IMG/VR virus record: IMGVR_UViG_3300037247_001038
Location: 1 to 41,818 of that record
Length of the DNA stretch: 41,818 nt
Source: a virus
Strand: one strand, 5' to 3'
The notes beneath the pieces are model-generated. The model saw nothing but the letters and a program-made list of their open reading frames with translations. It was not told where the DNA came from and searched no databases. The translations under genes were made by a program, and so were the position numbers. Every line of letters starts with the position of its first letter. The stretch's first letter is position 1. Below are positions 24,233 to 30,280 of this stretch, one piece after another.

Positions 24233-24599
24233 GCAGAGGGCGCAGTGGCGCGTCGAGGATAGACAGGACATCCCGGTGCTCCTTGCGCCTGATGGCCGGG
24301 AGTATGCACTTAACTTTGACGTGAGCCAGGGCATGATTGAAGCGGTAGCCCTCGCCGCAGAGCGAGCAGCGCAACTCGTCGCCGCCGTGAACCAGGCCCC
24401 GCTGGTGGAGGAGCTGGTGGGGGCGCTGGAGGCTGAGCAGCGTGCGCGGAGACGTGCCGTGGCGATGCTCGTAGATTCCGGCGCGGTAGATGGTGGCGAG
24501 CTACGTCAGGTAGGCGAGCAGACTGAGCGTGTCCTCCTCCGCGTCCGCGCCCCTACGGGCGCCCGTCCGGGCGACTACAGCAAGGAGGAGACACAATGA
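24225..24599 (+). CDS. Hypothetical protein, 124 aa
   Basis: Two in-frame ATGs exist. AAGGAGG at 24212-24218 leaves no space for 24219 but six bases for 24225, so 24225 is the start. The protein is helical and Glu/Ala/Arg-rich (ERAAQLVAAVNQAPLVEELV; LEAEQRARRRAVAMLVD). Its last residues (PTGARPGDYSKE) are encoded by repeat A, which recurs at 28650. The function is unknown. Confidence 0.55.
   Translation: MTEQRAQWRVEDRQDIPVLLAPDGREYALNFDVSQGMIEAVALAAERAAQLVAAVNQAPLVEELVGALEAEQRARRRAVAMLVDSGAVDGGELRQVGEQTERVLLRVRAPTGARPGDYSKEETQ
24551..24588 (+). repeat. Boundary repeat A, copy 1
   Basis: 38 bases starting CCCTACGGGCGCCCGT and ending GCAAGGAGG. It contains the perfect 12-base palindrome ACGGGCGCCCGT and supplies the ribosome site of the next gene. 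It recurs at 28650-28686 with one substitution and one indel, again just before an unrelated small gene. Here it is also coding for the end of the gene upstream. Confidence 0.8.
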
Positions 24600-24781
24600 A
24601 AACGCTGCTCTGTTGGCTCTTAGGCCCCCAGGTGCCCACAAGATACGAGGGTTGGCCCTTTGAACTGCGCTGCCTCCGCTGCGGCAGACAGGTTTGGTTC
24701 TCAGGCGGCTACTTCGTTCATGCAGCCTACGACTTGATACCCCGCTGTACTGGAAATGAGCATTGGAGTAGCAACAGCTAG
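24596..24781 (+). CDS. Small zinc-ribbon-like protein, 61 aa (cassette 1)
   Basis: The start overlaps the preceding stop (ATGA), with a strong AAGGAGG from repeat A. The sequence MKTLLCWLLG is followed by FELRCLRCGRQVWFSGGYF and later RCTGNEHW; C-x2-C plus a later Cys/His fit a single zinc site. The gene is bracketed by repeats A (upstream) and B (starting at its stop), the same flanks that surround the unrelated gene at 28693. Confidence 0.6.
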   Translation: MKTLLCWLLGPQVPTRYEGWPFELRCLRCGRQVWFSGGYFVHAAYDLIPRCTGNEHWSSNS

Positions 24782-24832
24782 CCCCCCGCCGGCTGAGCCC
24801 CGATGGATCGGGGGAGAGGAGGAGAGCGATGA
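24780..24832 (+). repeat. Boundary repeat B, copy 1
   Basis: 53 bases, identical to 28988-29040 except for one C/T change. It holds the hairpin CCCCGA-TGGA-TCGGGG, then GGAGAGGAGGAGAGCG as ribosome site, and the ATG of the following gene. Both copies end exactly at the start of a gene. Confidence 0.85.
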
Positions 24833-25170
24833 GGATTCTAACAGCCATACGGCGTCTCTGGAACGGTGGCGTATATGGCGATCAACACAAGCTGACCTTG
24901 GTAGAGCCTCAGGGCCTAGCCGAGTGGTTCACACGGCCGTACGGAGGCCATTCGTTCCTGTCCCCCTTCGCTGGGCGGGGTGAGATGGATGCGGTGCCTG
25001 TGTGGTTGGGCTGGCCGAAGGCCCCCTGGAATGTGAGGCAAGGCCCCTGGTCGGAGTGGTCGAGCGGCCAGCTTGCCGGCTGCATCATACGCCATCTGCG
25101 CGGCGATCATGAACCGAAGCAATTTTTGATGTGCCCGCTTTGCAAGGAGGCCCCCGATGCCTCGACCTAG
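24829..25170 (+). CDS. Hypothetical protein, 113 aa
   Basis: The ATG lies inside repeat B behind a strong purine-rich ribosome site. The protein is Trp/Pro/Gly-rich (VPVWLGWPKAPWNVRQGPWS) with a C-terminal CPLCKEA knuckle near residue 102. There may be an H-x-C-PLC zinc site (HLRGDHEPKQFLMCPLC). The family is not recognised. Confidence 0.5.
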   Translation: MRILTAIRRLWNGGVYGDQHKLTLVEPQGLAEWFTRPYGGHSFLSPFAGRGEMDAVPVWLGWPKAPWNVRQGPWSEWSSGQLAGCIIRHLRGDHEPKQFLMCPLCKEAPDAST

Positions 25171-25252
25171 TTTTCAGCACCTCGGCAGGGCGGTTTCCCC
25201 TCTTTGCCACCAGTCAGCCCGCCTCGTCGGGGTGCTGAGAATTGGGCCGTAG
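25157..25252 (+). CDS. Possible micro-gene, 31 aa
   Basis: The ATG at 25157 is preceded by AAGGAGG at optimal spacing and overlaps the previous gene's end. The frame (MPRPSFQHLGRAVSPLCHQ...) runs through a stable inverted repeat (25174-25238). It could be a real small protein or a leader whose translation affects the RNA fold. Amino-acid evidence is weak. Confidence 0.25.
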   Translation: MPRPSFQHLGRAVSPLCHQSARLVGVLRIGP

Positions 25253-25477
25253 CAACGTGGAGGCGAGGGCAGTGATTGGGGGCTCCCCGAAGATCCCACC
25301 CTTCGAGGATGCTGGCCGTGGGAACGCGGGCAGTCGCTGCCCTCACCCCTGCATTGCTGCGGGGCCTGGGGACCCGAAAGACCGTAGCGGGCAGGAGAAA
25401 GGGGTGATGCTACCGAGGATCGCGTGAATCTGGTAAAGCGGCAGGCCCCCTAGCCTTTGCGGGGCCGGGGGGCCTGC
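25174..25477 (+). ncRNA. Structured non-coding region (candidate RNA element)
   Basis: This covers a stretch of about 340 bases without a convincing gene. Pairings seen are: TCAGCACC (25174-25181)/GGTGCTGA (25231-25238); GAGGGCAG (25265-25272)/CTGCCCTC (25337-25344), enclosing GGGG/CCCC (25278-25288) and TCCCAC (25294-25299)/GTGGGA (25318-25323); GTAGC/GCTAC (25384-25413); and GCAGGCCCC (25441-25449)/GGGGCCTGC (25469-25477). A rival local stem GGGCAG (25328-25333)/CTGCCC (25337-25342) would break the long-range one. This is not an RNA family that I recognise. Confidence 0.4.
25441..25477 (+). terminator. Strong hairpin before the 25513 gene
   Basis: A nine-base-pair GC stem (GCAGGCCCC/GGGGCCTGC) encloses TAGCCTTTGCGG, a sequence that recurs almost exactly at 28572-28589 just after another small gene (repeat C). 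No T-tract follows, so it may be an RNA processing or insulating hairpin rather than a terminator. Confidence 0.35.
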
Positions 25478-25512
25478 ACAGCGACCGTTCAATACACTAG
25501 GAGTATAGCACC

Positions 25513-25782
25513 ATGAGCGACGAGATTTCAACCCACCCACCCGCCGGCGGCAGCAGGGCGGCTGGGCCGATGGGCCTAGGCAGGGCCGATGCTTGGGACG
25601 GCGAAGCGCCGTGCCTCGACTGCGGTGAGCCACTAGCCCACCATTGCGGAGCTAGCGACTGGCGCGGCATGCTAGATGGAAGGCCGTGGTGTCCTAAGTA
25701 CATCCCTTCCTGCCGCGAACACGACATGGCATTGAACGCCGACGGCCAGTGCCCGCGCTGCCAGATGGAGGCCCCGCGATGA
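25513..25782 (+). CDS. Multi-knuckle zinc protein, 89 aa
   Basis: The ATG has an AGGAG site at nine bases. CLDCG (about 34-38), C45, C60, C67 and CPRC (about 80-83) give at least two potential zinc sites; the core reads EAPCLDCGEPLAHHCG and DGQCPRCQME. The gene is followed with ATGA overlap by another Cys-rich gene. The function is unknown; it is typical of this accessory run. Confidence 0.6.
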   Translation: MSDEISTHPPAGGSRAAGPMGLGRADAWDGEAPCLDCGEPLAHHCGASDWRGMLDGRPWCPKYIPSCREHDMALNADGQCPRCQMEAPR

Positions 25783-25934
25783 TGGCCGTAGCCATCCCCC
25801 AAGTCTGCCCAGGCTGCGCCCCCCACCTACGGCACGCGGGAGTGTGCTTCGGAAACGTTCACACGGGCACAGTAGCTTGCCGCTGCCCAGAGAGGTACAG
25901 GCCAGAGGAGGGGCGAGACGATGGAACAGCCTGA
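25779..25934 (+). CDS. Cys-rich mini-protein, 51 aa
   Basis: ATG at 25779 (or the adjacent ATG at 25782) overlaps the previous stop. QVCPGCAPHLRHAGVC and VACRCPERY supply a possible four-Cys zinc site. The end overlaps the next gene by 14 bases. The function is unknown. Confidence 0.5.
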   Translation: MMAVAIPQVCPGCAPHLRHAGVCFGNVHTGTVACRCPERYRPEEGRDDGTA

Positions 25935-26304
25935 CTGCGGGAAGTGCGGACATCCTGAGGACTTTCATCATCCTGGGGCAACTGATGGCTTGCCAGTCTG
26001 TGCAACGATTACATCAACCGGCCAGGGCTGGAGTCCGCATTGCGGCTGTGACGGCTACGAGCCGATGCAAGGAGAAGGCGATGTACGACACCGTGACGAG
26101 GCTGACGCTGGCCCTGGCCGCAGCCCTGGGCGCCCTGAGCCTGACTCTACCGTGGCTCTGAGGCCCGCCTACGGCACCATGGGGTCCCTGGGCCTGCACA
26201 TGGACGAGCTAGTGGCGTGCGGGCGCCGTCTGTGGCTCTCCTGCGGCTGGAGCGACGAGGCCCTGGACCGGCTGTGGGCCGACGTGAAGGCGGCGGGGCG
26301 ATGA
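25921..26304 (+). CDS. Zinc-ribbon protein, 127 aa, with a nested ORF
   Basis: The N-terminus is a clear Cys/His module (DCGKCGHPEDFHHPG, then PVCATI, HCGCDGYEP). The C-terminal 40 residues (MDELVACGRRLWLSCGWSDE) look like a separate small domain. The middle (about residues 52-80) is low-complexity and coincides with the 26-aa membrane ORF in another frame (26081-26161), so dual coding may have shaped it. The end shares ATGA with the next gene. Confidence 0.5.
   Translation: MEQPDCGKCGHPEDFHHPGATDGLPVCATITSTGQGWSPHCGCDGYEPMQGEGDVRHRDEADAGPGRSPGRPEPDSTVALRPAYGTMGSLGLHMDELVACGRRLWLSCGWSDEALDRLWADVKAAGR
26081..26161 (+). CDS. Nested transmembrane mini-protein, 26 aa
   Basis: ATG at 26081 follows AAGGAGAAGGCG, a good ribosome site, inside the 25921-26304 gene in another frame. 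The product MYDTVTRLTLALAAALGALS ends LTLPWL, a single hydrophobic helix. Translation is plausible because of the ribosome site; there is no other evidence. Confidence 0.4.
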   Translation: MYDTVTRLTLALAAALGALSLTLPWL

Positions 26305-26525
26305 GCGGCATGGCGCTAGCACAGAGCCAGTACGACAGCCAGGGGCCGCCGGACGAGGTAGAGCCGCCCAGTGATGAGCGGGTGCGGGAGCTGGCCTACT
26401 CGTTCTACCTCCCGGGGTGGCGGGAGCGGAACATCGAGATCACGGATGACGCCCGCGTGGAGCGTGACGTGAACGGCTACTGGGTCACGGCGCGGCTCTG
26501 GGTGCCGGAGGAAGAGGTGGAGTGA
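26301..26525 (+). CDS. Small acidic protein, 74 aa
   Basis: An ATGA overlap fixes the start; the frame is open upstream but lacks a site. The second half (REYLAY-type pattern ELAYSFYLPGWRERNIEI, then GYWVTARLWVPEEEVE) is a short alpha/beta unit. It shares a base with the next start. The function is unknown. Confidence 0.5.
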   Translation: MSGMALAQSQYDSQGPPDEVEPPSDERVRELAYSFYLPGWRERNIEITDDARVERDVNGYWVTARLWVPEEEVE

Positions 26526-26689
26526 TGCGACTCATAAAGTGCGACCTATGCACGACAACCGAGGAGAAACCACACGGCGGACCGCCGGAGGGTTGGCGGT
26601 CATATTCAAAGAAGCAGGGTATTGATCTCTGCCTGAAGTGTGCTAAGGACTTGCACACTTATCTCGGCTCAAGAGGCAAGGCAAGCTAG
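26525..26689 (+). CDS. Zinc-ribbon mini-protein (CxxC-x26-CxxC), 54 aa
   Basis: TGATG coupling to the gene before and TAGTG coupling to the gene after. The sequence MRLIKCDLCTTTEEKPHGGP ends with IDLCLKCAKDLHTYL. Cys 6, 9, 36 and 39 form a classical four-Cys zinc ribbon. It lies directly upstream of the Cas4-like nuclease and could be its partner; that is inference. Confidence 0.6.
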   Translation: MRLIKCDLCTTTEEKPHGGPPEGWRSYSKKQGIDLCLKCAKDLHTYLGSRGKAS

Positions 26690-27564
26690 TGCAGGTTCAG
26701 CGCATCGAGCAACGCGAGCAGGAGATCATGGCGAAGCTGCGGAGCCGCCCGCGACTTGAGGGCCAGCACCTTACGGACGCTATCTACTGCAACGTGAAGG
26801 CGTGGGGCTTCGCCCGGCTCAGCGCGGCCGGCCAGGAGGTCCCGCACGACGACGCGACGCTGCTGCGCTTCCTGCGAGGGACGTGGCGCGAAGCGGTGCT
26901 ATCCGAAGGCGAGATGACGCAGATGCAGACCATCTCAGCCGACGACGAGAGCGTGGGCACCATCGACATCTGGCGGGGGTTCGTTGTCGAGTCGAAATCG
27001 TCGGAGTACAGCGTCAACAAGGATGTCGCCGAGATCGATCACTGGATGACGCAGATCGGCGGCTACGTGGCTCGCAACCTCAAGGACGGCGCCAAGACCG
27101 CGAAGGGCGAACTCTGGGTGATCAATGAGCACGGGGATCACGGCAAGAAGTTCTGCCCGGAGCATGGCTACCCCGAGAAGCAGCTACGCCGCAAGTACGA
27201 GGAGACGAGCGGGATGCGGGCCATCTGCTCGGAGTGCTTGGAGCGGGACGGCGTCGAGCAGTTCCTCGCCGACGGCAACCGCGACCCCACGCTTCGCTGC
27301 TACGAGATCCGCTGGACGCGCGAGGAGCTAGAGTCGCTGCACAAGATTCTTACCTGGCGGCTGGCTCAGCTCAAGGAAGACATCGAGAACCCCGCCTACG
27401 CCATCGGCAACCCGCCGGAGCAACGCCACGGTTACGAGTTCGAGTGCAAGGGCTGCCCGGTGGGGGAGCGGATTGGGTGTGCGGGGCGAGACGTAGACGA
27501 TCTGGAAGAACAGCTACAAGGGAGCGTCAGCGAATTAGAAGAAAGGATATTGGCCAAAGCATGA
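26689..27564 (+). CDS. Cas4/RecB-like PD-(D/E)XK exonuclease with Fe-S site, 291 aa
   Basis: Nuclease motifs are GTIDIW (D93), FVVESKS (E101, K103) and Q122...Y126 in QIGGYVARN, the RecB-family QxxxY. A lone N-terminal Cys (C34, AIYCNVKAW) and a C-terminal cluster C253-KG-C256 ... C264 match the four cysteines that hold the 4Fe-4S cluster in Cas4/AddB-type enzymes. Unusually, a Cys/His module (FCPEHGYPEK ... AICSECLE, residues 155-185) is inserted after the QxxxY motif. It probably resects phage DNA ends for recombination together with the next gene. The start is the coupled GTG; ATG at 26728 is an alternative. No cas1/cas2 are present, so this is not CRISPR adaptation. Confidence 0.85.
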   Translation: MQVQRIEQREQEIMAKLRSRPRLEGQHLTDAIYCNVKAWGFARLSAAGQEVPHDDATLLRFLRGTWREAVLSEGEMTQMQTISADDESVGTIDIWRGFVVESKSSEYSVNKDVAEIDHWMTQIGGYVARNLKDGAKTAKGELWVINEHGDHGKKFCPEHGYPEKQLRRKYEETSGMRAICSECLERDGVEQFLADGNRDPTLRCYEIRWTREELESLHKILTWRLAQLKEDIENPAYAIGNPPEQRHGYEFECKGCPVGERIGCAGRDVDDLEEQLQGSVSELEERILAKA

Positions 27565-28379
27565 CCCCATCAACAGCAGTAACAAAGCAATCTGAAGACA
27601 CAAAGGCACTGGCACCAGTCAATGAGCCGGGCGTCTCGGGGACCTACGATTCGGATGATTTTGTCACCCCAATCTGCTCCATTGTGCAGCCGTCAAGCGG
27701 CAGCGAGCGCGGGGAGCCGGGTAAGTTTTGGTTCCCAGATGGCTTCACGGCAGAGAAGCTCACAGAGATTATCGTCCTGGCTTTTTCCGGTACGCGCACT
27801 CTCTGGGCACCGAAAGGCGAGGGCGACAGCGTACCAGTGTGCCGGAGCCCGAATCGGCGAGACGGGATGACAACACGGCCAAGCCTCGTCATTGGTGAGA
27901 AGGAAGCGAAGGCGCAGGGCATGAAGGATGGCAGCATGGTCTACATCCCCTGCGAAGTCTGCCCGCACTTCAGGGATGACAAGTTTGGCTCAGATAACTG
28001 GCTCTGCAAGCCTGGCTACACGTTGTTGCTCTTTGAGGAAGAACGTGGTCCGTTCATGTTCTTCGTCAAGGGATCGGCAATCAATCCAGTGAAGCGCACG
28101 ATCGTCAGCCCCGCGCTGATGCGGATTCGCCAAGGCCAGCCGGCTGCGCCCTGGCGGTGGACGCACGATTTCTCCCTGCACATGACAGAGAACGACAAGG
28201 GCAAGTTCTACGTTCCTGACATCAAGCAAAGCGGTGATGTTGAGGACGCAGAAGCCTACCTGGGCATGTCGCAGGAGATGGCCGGCATCATCGAGCGCCA
28301 GATGGAGGCATCGGTGATTGACGAGGACGAGGAACTGAGGCAGGCAACGTTCGTGGAGGCCGAAGAACCCGGTGAGTGA
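27561..28379 (+). CDS. Putative recombination/ssDNA-binding protein, 272 aa
   Basis: An ATGA overlap with the nuclease shows co-translation. The protein opens with a polar tail, then DDFVTPICSIVQPSSGSERG, GKFWFPDG, CRSPN..G, IPCEVCPHF with LCKPG (a likely zinc site around residues 130-150), FMFFVKGSAINPVKR and a C-terminal acidic tail. This resembles phage proteins paired with RecB/Cas4-type exonucleases and thought to bind single strands or promote annealing. The acidic C-terminus is typical of ssDNA-binding proteins. The family name is uncertain. Confidence 0.5.
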   Translation: MTPSTAVTKQSEDTKALAPVNEPGVSGTYDSDDFVTPICSIVQPSSGSERGEPGKFWFPDGFTAEKLTEIIVLAFSGTRTLWAPKGEGDSVPVCRSPNRRDGMTTRPSLVIGEKEAKAQGMKDGSMVYIPCEVCPHFRDDKFGSDNWLCKPGYTLLLFEEERGPFMFFVKGSAINPVKRTIVSPALMRIRQGQPAAPWRWTHDFSLHMTENDKGKFYVPDIKQSGDVEDAEAYLGMSQEMAGIIERQMEASVIDEDEELRQATFVEAEEPGE

Positions 28380-28578
28380 CACCCCGGGGGAAGCGCAGCA
28401 GGAATACAAGAACAAGCGGGAGCGAGACATGGAGAAGCTGGACCAGGCCAGGCGGCGGGACATCCAGGAGACGACAAGGAAGATGGCCCGCGCTCTGGTC
28501 CACAACCTGGGCGACACGTTCACCGCGATCTGGAACGCGGGATACGAGCACGGGAAGAAGCACCCTGAAGGCCCCTAG
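28372..28578 (+). CDS. Small charged helical protein, 68 aa
   Basis: GTG start overlapping the end of the previous gene. The sequence is one long charged helix (KNKRERDMEKLDQARRRDIQ, ETTRKMARALVHNLGDT) ending in an IWNAGYEHGKKHPEGP tail, common in small phage proteins. The stop lies at the start of repeat C. Confidence 0.5.
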   Translation: MSDTPGEAQQEYKNKRERDMEKLDQARRRDIQETTRKMARALVHNLGDTFTAIWNAGYEHGKKHPEGP

Positions 28579-28589
28579 CCTTTCGCGGC
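28572..28589 (+). repeat. Boundary repeat C (partner of 25446-25463)
   Basis: CCCCTAGCCTTTCGCGG here and CCCCTAGCCTTTGCGG at about 25447-25462 differ only by one inserted base. Here it overlaps the stop of the 68-aa gene and heads a 115-base gap full of GC inverted repeats (CCGTGG/CCACGG; GGCCGAGGACGGCC). Confidence 0.5.
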
Positions 28590-28649
28590 CTGGTCCCTGG
28601 CCCGTGGAGAGACCTCCTACCACGGAGCCGGGGGCCGGGCCGAGGACGG

Positions 28650-28686
28650 CCCTACGGGCGCCCGTCTGGGCGACTACGCAAGGAGG
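28650..28686 (+). repeat. Boundary repeat A, copy 2
   Basis: 37 bases matching 24551-24588 with one substitution and one deletion, including the ACGGGCGCCCGT palindrome and the GCAAGGAGG ribosome site. In the frame that is coding at copy 1 it reads PTGARLGDYARR then a stop, but there is no start upstream. It is therefore probably a remnant of an exchanged gene end. Confidence 0.8.
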
Positions 28687-28692
28687 TAGAGG

Positions 28693-29004
28693 ATGGCGAA
28701 GCGAAAGAAGGGATGCGGCGCAATCCTACATATCGGCGGCCCGACATTCCGCATCTGTGTCAGGGGAAAGATCGAACTCTTCGAGATGTCCTCGCGCTTC
28801 GGGCCGTTGCCATGCACGCAGGTAGGCAGCGAACGCAGAGTCGGCAATCGGCACCCGTTCTGGGAGGCCGTGTCCTGGTGGCGCGAGCAAGGCTACCAAG
28901 TTGATGCCGATGGCCTATGCGTGTGGAGCGTTCCACCGCCACCGAAGGTCAGGCATCTCGGCGGAAGGCACTACGAGCTTGTCCATGAGCCCCCCGCTGG
29001 CTGA
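28693..29004 (+). CDS. Hypothetical protein, 103 aa (cassette 2)
   Basis: The ATG is preceded by AAGGAGG of repeat A. The sequence begins MAKRKKGCGAILHIGGPTFR and has a compact alpha/beta look with WEAVSWWREQGYQVDADGLC. It ends HEPPAG inside repeat B. It is unrelated to the gene in cassette 1 yet has the same flanking repeats on both sides. The function is unknown. Confidence 0.55.
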   Translation: MAKRKKGCGAILHIGGPTFRICVRGKIELFEMSSRFGPLPCTQVGSERRVGNRHPFWEAVSWWREQGYQVDADGLCVWSVPPPPKVRHLGGRHYELVHEPPAG

Positions 29005-29040
29005 GCCCCGATGGATCGGGGGAGAGGAGGAGAGCGATGA
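28988..29040 (+). repeat. Boundary repeat B, copy 2
   Basis: 53 bases, one mismatch to 24780-24832. It contains the last codons and stop of the cassette 2 gene, the CCCCGA/TCGGGG hairpin, the purine-rich ribosome site and the ATG of the following gene. Confidence 0.85.
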
Positions 29041-29264
29041 CTGAACACCAGTGGCCGAAGGGAACACACAAGGTCGATCAGGCACAGATGGCTCCCAGAC
29101 AGGAGCATCACCGTTGGTATCTTGCTGAACACGGACGGCAAGCGGAGGGTTATCTGGCCCTAATTTGGATCTGTCCCTGCGGAGCTTCTATCCGCCGCGT
29201 TATCACCGCGCCGTATCTGGACGGAACCAAAGTTCCTGATGTATCTGTACCCGAGGGGAGATAG
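29037..29264 (+). CDS. Small protein with CPCG knuckle, 75 aa
   Basis: The start lies at the end of repeat B. His-rich N-terminal part (QEHHRWYLAEHG) and a central WICPCGASIRRVI. The His and Cys residues may bind one metal. The function is unknown. Confidence 0.5.
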   Translation: MTEHQWPKGTHKVDQAQMAPRQEHHRWYLAEHGRQAEGYLALIWICPCGASIRRVITAPYLDGTKVPDVSVPEGR

Positions 29265-29267
29265 CAG

Positions 29268-29693
29268 ATGGTTGTGGACTACATGAACGACGACAAGCTG
29301 TGGGATGAAGTGGGCTTAGCCCTCCTAGAACGCATCGAATTGACGGCTATCATTCAAAGATTTCGAGAGATGCTGATGATCCAAGACCGTCTACTTGATG
29401 ATGCGTTCCACGCCCTCGACAAGTGGTCAGCAGATGGGTTCACTTCGGAAGCCTACGAAGATACGATGCGGGTATACGAGTGGCTGCGCGACAGAGATCA
29501 TGCTCGACGGGATGCGTGGCAGCGTACCAGGGGAGAGGCTGAGCGTGCCCTCGTGGCGGAGGTCCACTGCTGCGGCGTGAATCACACTGAAGATACCTGC
29601 GAGACATGCACCATCTGCGGCAGGCAGCTCGAACGGCCTGCAACCCCCGAGCCCGTAGCGGCAGGCTCTAGCGGAGAGGATGCCGTATCGTAG
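29268..29693 (+). CDS. Helical protein with C-terminal zinc motif, 141 aa
   Basis: The ATG at 29268 has a GGGGAGA site. The first 95 residues are helical and charged (LLERIELTAIIQRFREMLMI; DRDHARRDAWQRTRGEAER). Residues about 100-125 (HCCGVNHTEDTCETCTICGR) hold six Cys and one His. The function is unknown. Confidence 0.5.
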   Translation: MVVDYMNDDKLWDEVGLALLERIELTAIIQRFREMLMIQDRLLDDAFHALDKWSADGFTSEAYEDTMRVYEWLRDRDHARRDAWQRTRGEAERALVAEVHCCGVNHTEDTCETCTICGRQLERPATPEPVAAGSSGEDAVS

Positions 29694-29731
29694 TTCGCGC
29701 CGCGCTCCTCGGTCTGTGCCTGGGAGCGGCG

Positions 29732-30280
29732 GTGATAGGAGGGCAGGATGGCAAAGAGGACACCCAAGATGATTCATCTCTGCTGGCTGTGTCCGAACTG
29801 CGGGACGCAGGGGCCGTTGGGTGGGCCGTGTCCAAGGAAGGGGTGTCGGTAGATGCTAGCGCAGCTTTCGCGGCTCGCTTCGCGGTTCTGGGGGCGGACG
29901 CCAGCAAGGCTGTCCTTCCATCAGAGATTCGAGAGGGCAGCGATGGCCGCCCACGAACAAGGGCGGCATCCCCCCAAGCCAGTAGCTCCAGCATATTCGT
30001 GGTGCCCGTCGTGCGCCAGGACGCAGCAGCCCCCGACTGGCGCAGCCTCGTCTGCGGACCGGAGTGGGCCTGGCCCTGCGACTGGGCGCTAGCGACGATC
30101 CCATGCGAGAGCAGCGGGAACCCGCTAGCCTACAACACCGCCGGATACGTCGGGCTCTTCCAGGTGAGCCTGATTCACAGATGGAGTCGAGAGGAACTTG
30201 AAGATGCAGAACTCAATGCCCGCGCTGCCCACGAAATCTACCTCCGGCAAGGAACAGGAGCGTGGCCAGGGTGCCCGTGA
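29732..30280 (+). CDS. Lytic transglycosylase-like protein, 182 aa, start uncertain
   Basis: Residues about 104-182 (DWRSLVCGPEWAWPCDWALA, IPCESSGNPLAYNTAGYVGLF, QVSLIHRW, EIYLRQGTGAWPGCP) match the SLT/goose-lysozyme-like pattern, with catalytic Glu in CESSGNP and the GYVGLFQ motif. It would cleave glycan strands. The GTG at 29732 has GGGAG at five bases. Upstream in frame, without a standard start, runs a signal-like stretch (VVRAALLGLCLGAAVIGG). The first 100 residues overlap two other frames with good starts (29748-29852, 29853-30092), so the true N-terminus is open. Confidence 0.55.
   Translation: MIGGQDGKEDTQDDSSLLAVSELRDAGAVGWAVSKEGVSVDASAAFAARFAVLGADASKAVLPSEIREGSDGRPRTRAASPQASSSSIFVVPVVRQDAAAPDWRSLVCGPEWAWPCDWALATIPCESSGNPLAYNTAGYVGLFQVSLIHRWSREELEDAELNARAAHEIYLRQGTGAWPGCP
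29748..29852 (+). CDS. Zinc-knuckle micro-protein, 34 aa
   Basis: AGGAGGGCAGG-ATG is a strong ribosome site. The product MAKRTPKMIHLCWLCPNCGT ends GPCPRKGCR; four to five Cys fit a zinc ribbon. The stop abuts the ATG at 29853. It overlaps the transglycosylase frame completely. Confidence 0.5.
   Translation: MAKRTPKMIHLCWLCPNCGTQGPLGGPCPRKGCR
29853..30092 (+). CDS. Small basic protein with CPSC motif, 79 aa
   Basis: It starts directly after the micro-protein stop (TAGATG). The basic N-terminus (LSRLASRFWGRTPARLSFHQ) is followed by YSWCPSCARTQQPPTG. The last 20 residues are low-complexity and overlap the best-conserved part of the transglycosylase frame. It may be real only in its first two thirds or not at all. 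Confidence 0.35.
   Translation: MLAQLSRLASRFWGRTPARLSFHQRFERAAMAAHEQGRHPPKPVAPAYSWCPSCARTQQPPTGAASSADRSGPGPATGR

Noticed and set aside
25242-25427. TTG-started 61-codon ORF in the structured intergenic region
   Set aside because: Pro/Gly/Arg-rich with no ribosome site; the DNA is better explained by paired RNA stems.
26689-27564. Cas4-like gene as a sign of a phage CRISPR adaptation system
   Set aside because: No cas1/cas2 and no regularly spaced repeat array in the window; recombination is the simpler role.
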